A stretch of 64,000 nt of DNA from CBDEGR01 sp965237895 (GCA_965237895.1 CBDEGR010000002.1:1364001-1428000), one strand, 5' to 3'. Shown: positions 43,141 through 52,474, numbered from the stretch's first letter. Made by a program: numbers and translations. The notes: a model not told the origin generated them from the letters alone.

Positions 43141-44289
43141 TCAAGGGCTTCCCTGCTTTCTGCTTGCCCTCAATTGGCCGGACGAGATATCCATGCGGAA
43201 TTTCTGTTCGGGGATGAAGGAGAAGAGGGAAGAATACTCAGAAGGGACGGCCAAGTCATCCAGCGTCCGGCAGGCTTTCCCGTGCAGCCGGGCGGCAACC
43301 AGGAAGCGGCAGCCCAACTCTTGAATTCGTTTTAAAGCAGAGTGCATCGCCTTCTTATTTCCGTAGTATCCCAGGGCTAGAATTCGTTCCGCCGTGTCGT
43401 AGCCGACGACGAAGGTGCTGTCCGGGAAGAGTTCTGCCTTTTCACGAAATGTCGCGGCAGCCGTTAGTACGAGCGAGGAGCGCCAAGTGAACTGCCGCAG
43501 GCGGCGGGCGACTTCCGCCTCTCCCAGAGGCGGCTTGTCCACGTTCTTTACCGAGAGTTCGAAAATGACTTCCTTGTCCAATTGCTGTGAAGCCGCTTGG
43601 GCTAATCCTCGATGCGCCTCATGCCACGGGTTGAATGCGCCGGGCAGTAGCGCTTGCGGCGCCGGAAAATTTTGGAGCTTTTTCCCGTCCGGTTGAACCA
43701 GAACAGATTGAATTTTGCCCTCCAGCAACAAAAAGACCGCGGAGCTTGAAGCAGTCTGTTTTACCTGTACCCGCTCGCTCCTCTTTCGCTTGATGCCCAC
43801 GTCGGCCTGCAACCCGCAGGCATCAGCCAACGCCTGAAGGACGAGACGGCTTGCCAAGGAGTCCTCTTCCGCGCGTGTGCGCTTGTATTTTGTGAGGGTA
43901 ACGTCATAGGTGGTCAGGCGATTCCTTTCCCGCGCCGCAACGATTACTCGATGCTTTCCCCGTTTGGGGCGCAGCGTGGCGAGTGAGGCCGTACAGCCGA
44001 TGCCGATGAGAGGCTCCGCCCCGGCCGTCCATCCGAGAGCCTTTTCGTAGGCTTTTTCGGCCAACGCCCGTGCCGTCTCGGGGGAAGTGAACTGTTTCGG
44101 GGTGTGGCCCAGCAGGTCGGCGACGGCAGATTGCGAGTAAGGAATCGCTGCTTCGATTAAGGTTCTTGAGGAGCCGGGCAGCTCTACCAGCCAGGTAATC
44201 CCTTGCGCCGCCCCGCCGGTGACGTAGACCACGGCGCGGTGAGGGGCGGCGTGGATTTTTTCGAGGATTTTCCGCAATTTCGGTTCCAT
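43141..44289 (-). CDS. CinA-like domain fused to a nucleotidylyltransferase
   Basis: Residues about 5-165 resemble the CinA C-terminal (NMN deamidase-type) domain: VVYVTGGAAQGITWLVELPG, IGIGCTASLATLRPKRGKHR and SLASRLVLQALADACGL. Residues about 215-375 carry a cytidylyltransferase fold with LLPGAFNPWHEAHRGLAQA, a variant of the (H/T)xGH ATP-binding motif, and a late FVVGYDTAERILALGYYG. CinA amidases and NMN/nicotinate nucleotide adenylyltransferases are both pyridine-nucleotide enzymes, so the fusion suggests NAD salvage or repair. The canonical late ISSTxxR motif is not obvious. The domain pairing is visible; the role is inferred. Confidence 0.75.
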   Translation of the reverse strand: MEPKLRKILEKIHAAPHRAVVYVTGGAAQGITWLVELPGSSRTLIEAAIPYSQSAVADLLGHTPKQFTSPETARALAEKAYEKALGWTAGAEPLIGIGCTASLATLRPKRGKHRVIVAARERNRLTTYDVTLTKYKRTRAEEDSLASRLVLQALADACGLQADVGIKRKRSERVQVKQTASSSAVFLLLEGKIQSVLVQPDGKKLQNFPAPQALLPGAFNPWHEAHRGLAQAASQQLDKEVIFELSVKNVDKPPLGEAEVARRLRQFTWRSSLVLTAAATFREKAELFPDSTFVVGYDTAERILALGYYGNKKAMHSALKRIQELGCRFLVAARLHGKACRTLDDLAVPSEYSSLFSFIPEQKFRMDISSGQLRASRKQGSP

Positions 44290-44396
44290 AGTTATTGACG
44301 GGTTGGTTCGAGTCTTCGTGTCCGTACGAGTCTGTGATACCCTACGGCTCGAATAAACTCTTTATTCTATATCATCATCAGATACGGGAGGTTGGA

Positions 44397-44681
44397 GTGA
44401 CATCCTTTTCCTTTGGCCGGTCCCGGCAGGTCATGCTTGTGCTGTGGTTTCTACTATTTGGAGCGGGAAAATTTTTCGCACTGCCGCCGGAAGAAGCTGA
44501 ATCCTTCGCTGTGGCCGAAAAGAACGGCGTGCTGGTGGAGGAGATTTTTCGCCGCACGCAAAGGATGATGCACGCTTGGCTGGCGCATGCCGACCCGAAG
44601 ACGCTACTGCTGCCCGACCGAATTCCCGGCTACACGCGCGGCAAGTGGGAGCCGAAAGCCAAGCACAACATACATGGGTGA
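44397..44681 (+). pseudogene. N-terminal fragment of a secreted protein, possibly carbohydrate-active
   Basis: GTG 44397 follows GGGAGGTTGGA. A signal peptide (QVMLVLWFLLFGAGKFFALP) precedes VEEIFRRTQRMMHAWLAHAD, PKTLLLPDRIPG and GKWEPKAKHNIHG-stop. The helical start is reminiscent of (alpha/alpha)6-barrel sugar enzymes, but the match is short and I cannot name the family. The frame ends after 94 residues in sequence that shows no further homology, so the gene is truncated. Confidence 0.4.
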
Positions 44682-44907
44682 TCGAAGCGAGCCATACCGC
44701 CAGCGCCTGTCTGCACCTAAAAGTGGGGGGCAGATCCCGCAAATTCAAAGGGTGATACCGCATGCTGTTCAAGGTGACGCTGGTGTGCAAAGACCCTAGT
44801 CAGTGCGTTGCGCCCTCGCTCTAGCAGGGAACTAAGGGTGCAGTGAGCACAGTACCCTGGGGTGCAGAGAGTTTGCACCTGCTCCCCGGGGTTCCTGCGG
44901 CCGGGTG

Positions 44908-44936
44908 CCCCATCCTTTGCGAAGCAAAGGGTGGGG
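44908..44936. repeat. Palindrome CCCCATCCTTTGC-GAA-GCAAAGGGTGGGG
   Basis: The 13-bp arms pair with one wobble around a GAA loop. The CCCATCCTT arm is shared with palindromes at 6282-6312 and 6672-6697. Confidence 0.65.
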
Positions 44937-45016
44937 AGGTCTTTCATTTAATGCACCAGGGACGCCTTGCCGGCTGGCCCCCTTCGTCCTGAAGGGTGGG
45001 ACGGCCTTTCCAGGCC

Positions 45017-45044
45017 GTCGGTCGGGCTGGAAAGCCCGACCGAC
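45017..45044. repeat. Perfect 12-bp palindrome around a GGAA loop
   Basis: GTCGGTCGGGCT (45017-45028) and AGCCCGACCGAC (45033-45044) are exact reverse complements. A GGCC(TTT/CC)GGCC motif precedes it. The spacer after tldD (GGCCGGGCTGGACAGCC) carries a similar GGGCTGG core. No T run follows on either strand. Confidence 0.7.
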
Positions 45045-45109
45045 CCAACACAACTCACACCTCCGGGCATGCCGGGGGATGGGGAAGTCTCGCGAACGGC
45101 ACCGGGAGA

Positions 45110-48100
45110 TCAGTCTTCGAGGGGTTCTTGACCCGTTGTGACCACCTTCTCGGGGGACCACTCCGGCAAGGGCGGGGTCTTTTCCGGTGGCTTGCCGATG
45201 GCTTCTTCCGTTGTTGTTCTGCCGGTAAACTGAGACCAGAGCCGCGTAAAGACTTTCCGAACATCTTCCAGAATGGCGTAGCTGCAGGGAACGATGGCCA
45301 GGGTGATGAGGGTGGAGAACAGTACGCCGAAGCCCAGGGAGACGGCCATCGGAATCAGAAACTGCGCCTGGACGCTCTTTTCAAACAGCAGCGGTGTCAG
45401 TCCGGCAAAGGTGGTGAGTGAAGTGAGGATGATGGGCCGGAAGCGCCTGACCCCGGCCGTGCGGATGGCCTCAAACAGCGGCACACCGGCGCGTACGTTG
45501 TGGTTGACGTAATCCACCAGAATCAGGCTGTCATTGACCACCACGCCGGTGAGCGCTACCATGCCGAGGAGCGAGAGCACGCTCAGGTCCATTCTCATAA
45601 TCATGTGACCCCAGACGGCGCCCACCAAACCGAACGGTACGGCCGTGAGGACAATCAGCGGTTGGATGTATGACTTGAACGGGATCGCCATCAGCATGTA
45701 GATGCCTAGCAGTGCGAACACAAAGCCCTTGCTCAAGGCCTCGATGGTTTCGCGCTGCTCGTTCTGCACCCCTTCGAGCGTGTAAAAAACCCGGGGATGG
45801 TCCTTGAGAAGCTCCGGCAGCGTGGTGGATTTAATCGCGGCGATAACTTCATTTTCATTGGCGATGGCCGAGTCCACGTCGGCGGTAACGTTGATGGCCC
45901 GCTGCCGGTTGACGCGCTTGATGGTGGCGTATCCTCGGCCCATGTCGGCTTCCGCCACAGAGGAGAAGGGAACCTCGGCGCCTTCCGGCGTCCGCACGCG
46001 CATGTCCTCCAGGTTGCCGAGTGAGCGACGGTCTTCGGCCGGGTAGCGGACCATGACGCGGACGTCGTCGCGGCCGCGCTGAATCCGCTGCGCCTCTTCT
46101 CCATAAAATCCCTGCCGTACCTGCCGGGCGAGCTCGGAAAGTGTCACCCCCAATTGCTCGGCCGCCGGTTTGATGGAAAGCTTCACCTCGGCTTTGCCTT
46201 CGCGGAACGAGTCGGCGATGTTGTAAACGCCGTTGTAATCGGCCAGTTTGGTCTGTAGCTCTTCGGAGACTTGGCGAAGCTCTTCCATGTCGGGACCTGT
46301 CAGTTGGATGTTGATGGCTTCGCCCATTACAAATAAGGATGCCGTGAAGGTCAGCTCGACGGCGTCGGGAACCGGACCGGTCAGCTCGCGCCAACGGCGG
46401 GCGACCTGCTCGCTGTCCATGTCCATGATACGCTGCTCGGAAGGCGCGAGTTCGATAGTGATTTCCGCCAGATGAGAACTCGTGTTGACGCCGCCCGCAC
46501 CGCCGGAGTTTTGGCGCATTTGGGCAAGAAAAGGCTGCTCGCCGACGGAAGTGAGGATTTGCTGAAAGATGCTGATGTCTTCCTCGGAGTGGTTCCCTTC
46601 GGCATCGATCTGCTTTTGAAGTTGAAGCGCGGCATTTTCGATCTGTAGAGCGGCCCGCTCTGTGGCCTTGGCGGGAACTCCCAACGGCATCGACAAATCG
46701 GCGATTACATAGTCGGATTCCACGTTGGGCATAAAGACCAGCTTGACCCATCCGGCGCCGACGATGCCGGCCACAATCAGCAGCGTTGAAATGGCGATGG
46801 AAAGAGTCAGATAACGCCAGCGCAGCGCGATTTCCAAACTGCGGCGGTAGGTGTTGCCCGCAAAGGACTCAAGGCCACTCGAAAAGAAGTTTTGGAACCG
46901 GTCCCAGCGGGCGACGAGCCATGATTTTCCGGGTTTCTCAGCGGCCAAGTTGAGATGGGACAAATGGGCCGGTAGAATGAGGAGCGATTCGATAAGAGAA
47001 AACAAGAGAACCGGAATGACGATGAGCGGAATAATGCGCCAGAACTTTCCGCTGAACCCCGGTACGAACATGAGTGGGGTAAAGGCCGCCACGGAAGTCA
47101 GGACGGCGAAGATCACCGGTACCATCACCTGATACGCGCCGCGGACGGCACCCTTCAAGTGCGGCTCGCCCGCCTGATACCGCGTGTAGATGCTCTCGCC
47201 GACGACGATGGCGTCATCGACGACGATTCCCAAAACCACGATAAAGGCGAACAGGGAGAGCATGTTGATCGAAATATCCAGCATCGGCATCATGGCCAGG
47301 GCGCCTAGGAACGAAACCGGAATGCCCACCGCAACCCAGAGCGCAAGGCGGATTTTGAGGAAGAGAACCAGAATGATAAAAAGAAGAATCAGGCCGGAAA
47401 GGGCGTTGCGGAGCAGCAGGTCCATGCGGCCGCTAAGGAATTTCGATTGGTCCATCCATGTGACCAGCGTGATGCCTTCCGGCATGCGGGGCTGCTCTTC
47501 TGCGACATATCTGTGTACTGCGTCGGAAACCTCGATCGCGCTCTGGTCGCCGACCTCATAAACTTGGATCAACACGCCCGGCCTGCCGTTGAAGCGCGCC
47601 CACTGGTCGGTTTCGGCGAATCCGTCGACCACCGTGGCCACATCGCCCACCGTCAACCGTGTGCCGTCCAGGCGGGTCAGAAGAGCCAGTTTTTCGAACT
47701 CTTCGCCTGTGTAGGCTTGACCTTTCGTGCGGAGTAGAATTTCGCCGCCTTCGGTCTTCACCGACCCGCCGGGCATGTCGAGCGAAGATCTCCGAACAGC
47801 GTTTGCCACATAGTCGAAGGTCAGCCCATGGCGGCGCAGGGAATTTTCAGAGATTTCAATGGAGATTTCATAAGGCCGCGCGTTTGCCAACTCGACGTTG
47901 GTGATCTCCGGCAGGGCTTCGATCTCGTTCCGCACCCGCTCACCCAGCCGCTTCAGCGTGATCTCATCCGCATCGCCGGAAATGCCGACGTTGATCACCT
48001 GGCGACGGAGAATTAAATCTTGAATGACGGGCCGTTCGGTCTCGTCCGGGAACGTGTCGATGGAATCGACCCGCGACTTTACGTCGTCGAGCAATTCGCG

Positions 48101-48406
48101 GGTATCGTAGCTCGGGTTGACCTCCACCAGAACAATGCTCATCCCTTCCACCGATCGCGAAGTGATTTTCTTGATGCCTTCCAGGCCCTGAAGGGCCTCT
48201 TCCACGCGCACCGAGACGCCTTCTTCCACCTCTTCGGGCCCCGCGCCCAGATAGGGAACATTGATGGAGATCATGTCCACGGACATCTCCGGGAAGATCT
48301 CCTTCTTGATGTTGGGGATGGTCAGGAATCCGCCGACCAGAATCATGACCATGAGCAGATTCGCAGCGACGGAGTTTTCGGCAAACCAAGCGACGGCTTG
48401 TTTCAT
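45110..48406 (-). CDS. RND-family efflux permease (AcrB/HAE1-like)
   Basis: The 1,098-residue inner-membrane transporter has the RND repeat layout: one helix near residues 12-32, a large periplasmic loop, a six-helix group with VVLGIVVDDAIVVGESIYTR (TM4 proton-relay Asp pair), a second loop, then helices including VALTGVVVNDSLILVDYVNH. LVGGFLTIPNIKKEIFPEMS at the start and AFTPLMFVPGFSGKFWRIIP are typical of the AcrB-like branch. It uses the proton gradient to expel drugs or lipophiles. It is the last gene of the tetR-OMF-MFP-RND operon, 40 bp after the adaptor. A proline-rich tail follows residue 1060. Confidence 0.95.
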   Translation of the reverse strand: MKQAVAWFAENSVAANLLMVMILVGGFLTIPNIKKEIFPEMSVDMISINVPYLGAGPEEVEEGVSVRVEEALQGLEGIKKITSRSVEGMSIVLVEVNPSYDTRELLDDVKSRVDSIDTFPDETERPVIQDLILRRQVINVGISGDADEITLKRLGERVRNEIEALPEITNVELANARPYEISIEISENSLRRHGLTFDYVANAVRRSSLDMPGGSVKTEGGEILLRTKGQAYTGEEFEKLALLTRLDGTRLTVGDVATVVDGFAETDQWARFNGRPGVLIQVYEVGDQSAIEVSDAVHRYVAEEQPRMPEGITLVTWMDQSKFLSGRMDLLLRNALSGLILLFIILVLFLKIRLALWVAVGIPVSFLGALAMMPMLDISINMLSLFAFIVVLGIVVDDAIVVGESIYTRYQAGEPHLKGAVRGAYQVMVPVIFAVLTSVAAFTPLMFVPGFSGKFWRIIPLIVIPVLLFSLIESLLILPAHLSHLNLAAEKPGKSWLVARWDRFQNFFSSGLESFAGNTYRRSLEIALRWRYLTLSIAISTLLIVAGIVGAGWVKLVFMPNVESDYVIADLSMPLGVPAKATERAALQIENAALQLQKQIDAEGNHSEEDISIFQQILTSVGEQPFLAQMRQNSGGAGGVNTSSHLAEITIELAPSEQRIMDMDSEQVARRWRELTGPVPDAVELTFTASLFVMGEAINIQLTGPDMEELRQVSEELQTKLADYNGVYNIADSFREGKAEVKLSIKPAAEQLGVTLSELARQVRQGFYGEEAQRIQRGRDDVRVMVRYPAEDRRSLGNLEDMRVRTPEGAEVPFSSVAEADMGRGYATIKRVNRQRAINVTADVDSAIANENEVIAAIKSTTLPELLKDHPRVFYTLEGVQNEQRETIEALSKGFVFALLGIYMLMAIPFKSYIQPLIVLTAVPFGLVGAVWGHMIMRMDLSVLSLLGMVALTGVVVNDSLILVDYVNHNVRAGVPLFEAIRTAGVRRFRPIILTSLTTFAGLTPLLFEKSVQAQFLIPMAVSLGFGVLFSTLITLAIVPCSYAILEDVRKVFTRLWSQFTGRTTTEEAIGKPPEKTPPLPEWSPEKVVTTGQEPLED

Positions 48407-48446
48407 TGTACGGCCCCTGAGTGTGACCTCTGGGATCGACTTTTCG

Positions 48447-49691
48447 TCAGCCTTTTTCTTCAGTCAATCCGGTAGAGTTGCCCGTCGCGTTGTCGGGTGG
48501 GTCGGAGGCGGTGCCGGAAGAACCGATGCGGACCCGCATGTTTTCAACCGGCGTGTCCATGGGCGAGATGCAGATGCGTTCCCCGTTTTCCAAACCGGAA
48601 GTCACCAGGACCTGCTCGCGGTTCCTCTGGAGAACTTCAACCTGCCGGAAATGCAGCCGCGCTTCGTCATCGACCACCAGCACCGTATCTTCGGTCCGAA
48701 AGGCTGTGCGGGGCAGTACGATAACGTCCCGCACGGCTCGGCCCCGAATTTCGGCCTCTACGAACATGCCGACGGCCAGAGGGGGCCTTCCTGTTTGCCC
48801 TCCGCGTCCGTAGGGATTTTTCACCTGTGCCACGGCGTGAATCATGCGGCTTTTGGCGTCGAGCTCTCCTTCGGTTCGGACAATGCGGCCCCGCCAGCGG
48901 TACTCTCTGCCGGCGAACTTCGCTTTCAGCGTAACGGAAGGTCCGGACGGAGAAGTTTTTTCACCGCGGTAGTTCAGTGGCAGGCGCAGAAAAGCGGCGT
49001 CTTGGTCGCGGATGGGGAGTCTCACTTCGGCGTAATCTACGGCGTAGACCCGCGCAATCGGCGTCCCTCGCGTAACGAACTGTCCCCTGTCCACCGACTC
49101 GGTCCGCACGCGGCCTGCATAGGGAGCATAGATTTTCGTTTTCTCCAAGTTGAGTTTGGCTCTTTCGAGGGCGGCGGTGGCGGAGGCGAGCGCCGCTTCT
49201 GCTTCCGCCAACTGGGGCTTGCGAAGCACCAGGTTGGTGGGTGTGCCATTCCCCAGTTTTTCCCATTCCTGTCGGGCCACGTCGGCTTCCTGTTTTTCCC
49301 ACTCCAGCCGGAGTTTTTGTCCCGCCACGGCCGCGCGGGCAGAGATGACGGCGAGTTCGTATTCCCTCGGGTCGATCTTGAGCAACAACTTTCCCGATTC
49401 AAAGAAAGAACCCGCCGTGAGGGAAGGAGAGACCCAGACGAGGGTCCCGGCGACTTCAGGAATCAACGTGCTTTGGGTGCGCGGCATCACGGTGCCTTGG
49501 GAATGTACCTGGAGGCGAATATTTTCTTTTTCGGCTCGAATCACGCGCACCAGGGGCGGCAAGACTTCCCGCGGACGGGTCTCGGCAACCTCACGGCTGT
49601 TGATTATGGTCCAGGCCGTCAGCGCTCCTACGGCAATTACGGCGAACGGAAGTAAGATCATTACATAGCGCTTCATGAAGAATTGCTTCAT
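48447..49691 (-). CDS. RND efflux periplasmic adaptor (membrane fusion protein)
   Basis: The 414-residue adaptor has an N-terminal anchor/signal helix (MILLPFAVIAVGALTAW), then VRVIRAEKENIRLQVHSQGT and STLIPEVAGTLVWVSPSLTA of the barrel-sandwich hybrid, a coiled-coil hairpin (about 120-185, rich in Ala/Glu) and RVRTESVDRGQFVTRGTPIA returning to the lipoyl domain. It bridges the inner-membrane pump and the outer-membrane channel. The ATG at 49691 overlaps the stop of the channel gene (ATGA), so the two are translationally coupled and the start is secure. Confidence 0.95.
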   Translation of the reverse strand: MKQFFMKRYVMILLPFAVIAVGALTAWTIINSREVAETRPREVLPPLVRVIRAEKENIRLQVHSQGTVMPRTQSTLIPEVAGTLVWVSPSLTAGSFFESGKLLLKIDPREYELAVISARAAVAGQKLRLEWEKQEADVARQEWEKLGNGTPTNLVLRKPQLAEAEAALASATAALERAKLNLEKTKIYAPYAGRVRTESVDRGQFVTRGTPIARVYAVDYAEVRLPIRDQDAAFLRLPLNYRGEKTSPSGPSVTLKAKFAGREYRWRGRIVRTEGELDAKSRMIHAVAQVKNPYGRGGQTGRPPLAVGMFVEAEIRGRAVRDVIVLPRTAFRTEDTVLVVDDEARLHFRQVEVLQRNREQVLVTSGLENGERICISPMDTPVENMRVRIGSSGTASDPPDNATGNSTGLTEEKG

Positions 49692-51175
49692 GACGGATCG
49701 TTCTCCTTTTTCGATATTGCGGCCTGCGTGTTCGGCGGGGGCGAAGGCGAAGGTTCCGGCGCGGCGTGAAAACCTCCTCCCAAAGCGAGGTGCAAGTTCA
49801 CACGATTGTCCAGACGCTGGCGGCGAACGGCCAGAAGATTGCTCTCGGCGTCAAGAGCGCTCCGCTGCGAATTGAGAACCGTGATGATGTCGGCCAAGCC
49901 CGCCCGGTAGCGTTCCTCCGCCAATGTCCGCGCCGCCACCCCCTGACGGACGGCGGATTCCAGGTGCTGTTGCTGTTGCTCCCCAAACCGCTCGGCGGCC
50001 AGGGCCGTTTCGACTTCCCGGAACGCGTTCAACACGGCGTTGGCGAAAACGGCTTCAGCTTCCTCCGAGCGAGCCAGGTTGAGCCTGACGTTGGCGCGCA
50101 GGCGGCCTCCCTGGTAAATTCGCTGTACCAAGCCGCCGATCAGACTCCAGGCTGAAAAATCACCTCGTAATACGTCACCCATTTTATTACTTACAAAGCT
50201 GCCGGAGGTGGTGAGGGTCAGGGCCGGGTAGAGTGATTTCCGGGCCTGACGGGCGCGAGCGCTCAGGGCGACAAGTCTTCGCTCGGCAGCCGCCAAATCT
50301 GGTCGACGCCCCACCATCTCGGCGGGCAGCCCGGCCGGGACAGACGGAGGAAGGACAGGAAGCTCCTCGGCATGGAGAATCTTTGCTCCGGGGTATCGAC
50401 CCAACAAGATCTCCAATTGCCGGAGCGCGGCGTCACCTTGCACATTCCGCTGCTGAAGGTTGGCCTTTGCTCGGGACAGATCGGTTTCCGCCAGCCGGAG
50501 GTCCAGGGATGTCACCAAGCCGCGGCTGTAACGCGACCGCACGCTTTCGATGCTCGCCGTATAGTTTTTGACGGTCGCTTCGGCCAGTGCCGTCTGCCGG
50601 CCGGCTTCGACAGCGGCGAACCAGACTTTTGCCGTCTGGGCGGCGATGGATAGCTTGGCGCCGCGCAGGTCCGCTTGCGAGGCCTGCCAGTCGGCGGTGG
50701 CGGCCAGTTTCCCGGCACGAATCCGGCCCCAAAGGTCGGCTTCCCAACTGATATCGAGTGCCGCCGAGGCATTTGCGAACGTGTTGCTCAGGATATTTCC
50801 CTCGGCGCCGGGAATCGGGAAGCCGATGAAATTCTGCTTTTGGCGTGCGCGGGTGAGCGAAGCACGAACCTGTGGAGACAGGTCCGCTCCAGCGATGCGA
50901 GCCTGCGCGGCGGATGCCTTAATCCGAGCGGCGGCAGCGCGAAGATCGTAGTTTTGGCGGAGCGCTTCCTCGACGGCCGCACTCAAGCCGTCATCACCGA
51001 AGTCATTCCACCAGGTTTTTAGATTGGCTCTCGAAGCTGGACGGGGAGCTGATTCGCGGGCGGTCCATTCGGGCGGAGCCGGAACCGTGACCTTGTGCGA
51101 CTGCATGGGCGCTTTGGTCCCGCAGGCCGAGAGAGTCAGGGTAAAAGCGGCAATGAGAGGAAAACGGAAATTCAT
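49688..51175 (-). CDS. Outer-membrane efflux channel (NodT/OprM family lipoprotein)
   Basis: The 495-residue protein has a lipoprotein signal (PLIAAFTLTLSAC, Cys18) and two OEP repeats of about 190 residues with paired helices: LKTWWNDFGDDGLSAAVEEA, LRQNYDLRAAAARIKASAAQ, YSRGLVTSLDLRLAETDLSR and YRAGLADIITVLNSQRSAL. It forms the trimeric TolC-like duct for the pump. A proline-rich C-terminal tail (PEPSPSPPPN) is unusual but common in this family. It is the first structural gene after tetR, 77 bp downstream. Confidence 0.95.
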   Translation of the reverse strand: MNFRFPLIAAFTLTLSACGTKAPMQSHKVTVPAPPEWTARESAPRPASRANLKTWWNDFGDDGLSAAVEEALRQNYDLRAAAARIKASAAQARIAGADLSPQVRASLTRARQKQNFIGFPIPGAEGNILSNTFANASAALDISWEADLWGRIRAGKLAATADWQASQADLRGAKLSIAAQTAKVWFAAVEAGRQTALAEATVKNYTASIESVRSRYSRGLVTSLDLRLAETDLSRAKANLQQRNVQGDAALRQLEILLGRYPGAKILHAEELPVLPPSVPAGLPAEMVGRRPDLAAAERRLVALSARARQARKSLYPALTLTTSGSFVSNKMGDVLRGDFSAWSLIGGLVQRIYQGGRLRANVRLNLARSEEAEAVFANAVLNAFREVETALAAERFGEQQQQHLESAVRQGVAARTLAEERYRAGLADIITVLNSQRSALDAESNLLAVRRQRLDNRVNLHLALGGGFHAAPEPSPSPPPNTQAAISKKENDPS

Positions 51176-51252
51176 GGTTCGTCTGTTCGTCTACCGGGCA
51201 TGAGTCGGCTCGGGTTGATCTTCCTCAGATTTTTCCTTTTGGGGTTTCAATT

Positions 51253-51885
51253 TCATACCGGCGAACGCATTCCGGCGGCGGAATAGGAGACAAGCCGCTC
51301 CAGGGTTCCTTCTAAGTCGGAGAGGTCACACCGGCCTCCGGAGACAAATTCTATCGATTCGGAACAAGCCAGTGTGTGCGCCATGCTGCCCACCATGAAG
51401 TGGGTACGCCAGAAGATCTCTTCCTCGGGCAGGTGGGGCAGGGCACGATGAAACGCCGCCAGGTATTTCGAAATAACTTCACCGAACTGCTTTTCCAAAA
51501 GGTCCTTCATAAGCCCTTTAGGTTCGGTATGGAGTCGGCCCATCAGAGTCTTGAAGTTGGCCAGTTCGGGGCGTTTGAGGTCGATTTCCACCGCCGGTCG
51601 AAGAAAGGCTCGGACGATCTTCTCCAGGGGTAGCGGGCCCTCTCCTGCTTCCTGCGTACATTCGTCCAAAAGCTCCAGCCGCCGGCGGTTGATCGGTTCC
51701 AGGCGCCGTGCAAATACCGCCTGAATCATCTCATCCTTGGATCGAAAGTGGTAATTGACGGCCGCCAGATTCACTCCGGCCTTAGTGGTAATGGCTCTGA
51801 GTGAGGTGCCGTCAAAACCGCTTTCCGCAAAGAGGCCTTCTGCTGTCTCCAGAATCCGCTGTTTCGTAGCAAGCTGTTCTACTGT
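51253..51885 (-). CDS. TetR-family regulator of the efflux operon
   Basis: The start TTG 51885 (LTVEQLATKQRILETAEGLF) is preferred because the longer frame runs through the putative operator; GGAGTGTG lies upstream. The TetR_N helix-turn-helix is clear: GFDGTSLRAITTKAGVNLAA, VNYHFRSKDEMIQAVFARRL. The C-terminal ligand domain (AcrR/UcfR-like, EIFWRTHFMVGSMAHTLACS) is about 150 residues. It heads the operon tetR-OMF-MFP-RND and by position should repress it until an effector, possibly a pump substrate, binds. The 211-residue length is typical. Confidence 0.9.
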   Translation of the reverse strand, partial: TVEQLATKQRILETAEGLFAESGFDGTSLRAITTKAGVNLAAVNYHFRSKDEMIQAVFARRLEPINRRRLELLDECTQEAGEGPLPLEKIVRAFLRPAVEIDLKRPELANFKTLMGRLHTEPKGLMKDLLEKQFGEVISKYLAAFHRALPHLPEEEIFWRTHFMVGSMAHTLACSESIEFVSGGRCDLSDLEGTLERLVSYSAAGMRSPV

Positions 51886-51912
51886 CAAAATACACACTCC
51901 ATACGAACGGTT

Positions 51913-51934
51913 GAAACGTTCAAACGTTCGTTTC
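51913..51934. promoter_or_regulatory. Probable TetR operator upstream of the efflux operon
   Basis: GAAACG and CGTTTC (51913-51918 and 51929-51934) are inverted around TTCAAACGTT, and the flanking GAACGG/CGTTCG repeats continue the symmetry. It lies 28 bp upstream of the chosen tetR start. TTGAAT (51953-51958, minus strand) could be the -35 element with the operator over the -10. Confidence 0.6.
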
Positions 51935-52159
51935 ATACCTACGTATAAATTAATTCAAATTCGGTTTGATGGCAAGGGTTTTAATTTTAGTAACTATCTA
52001 AGTTTCAATTATATACATGCAATTCCCTGTTTTTTTGTTTGTTGGCAGTATTCCCGTTCCGGTTTTAGTGGCTAGAACCTATGGTAATTATCTAGGGTTG
52101 ACGGGCCGTGTGTAGACTGAATTCATGGTTTTGAGTGTTGCTTCGGGTATCGAAAGCTT

Positions 52160-52474
52160 ATGGCGAAGGAAAAGTTGAGTCTTCGGCGGAAGGCCGTGAA
52201 AAGGGCAAGGGTCGGGAAGAACTCTGTCAAAAGTCGCAGAAAAATGGTTCCGGACGTTGCCTCCGTGCCCCGCAAAGGAACCGAATTGGCCGAACGACAC
52301 CTCGCCCTCCATCCGGAATCGAAAGTTCTTTTTATGTCGGGCTATATGGACGATTTCATGTTGAGGAGAAACGGAATCAGCCAAGATGCTCCCATTCTCC
52401 AGAAACCTTTCTCCATGGACCTTCTGATCCGCCGGCTTCGTGAATTATTGGACGGCGAACATGACTCAGGGTGA
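52160..52474 (+). pseudogene. Receiver-domain C-terminal fragment with a basic N-terminus
   Basis: Residues about 40-104 read GTELAERHLALHPESKVLFM, SGYMDDFMLRR and ILQKPFSMDLLIRRLRELL. This is the second half of a response-regulator receiver as found at the end of hybrid histidine kinases, with the switch Ser in MSGY and the conserved Lys in QKPF. The half carrying the phospho-accepting Asp is replaced by a lysine/arginine-rich stretch (LSLRRKAVKRARVGKNSVKS). ATG 52160 has no clear ribosome site. It is probably a gene relic that gained an upstream open frame, but a small expressed protein cannot be excluded. Confidence 0.5.

Larger units (their letters stand above)
44682..45109. other. Non-coding stretch with two hairpins before the efflux operon end
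   Basis: No gene is seen in these 428 bp. Two strong palindromes lie at 44908-44936 and 45017-45044; one could end the leftward efflux operon, whose stop is at 45110. Confidence 0.6.
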
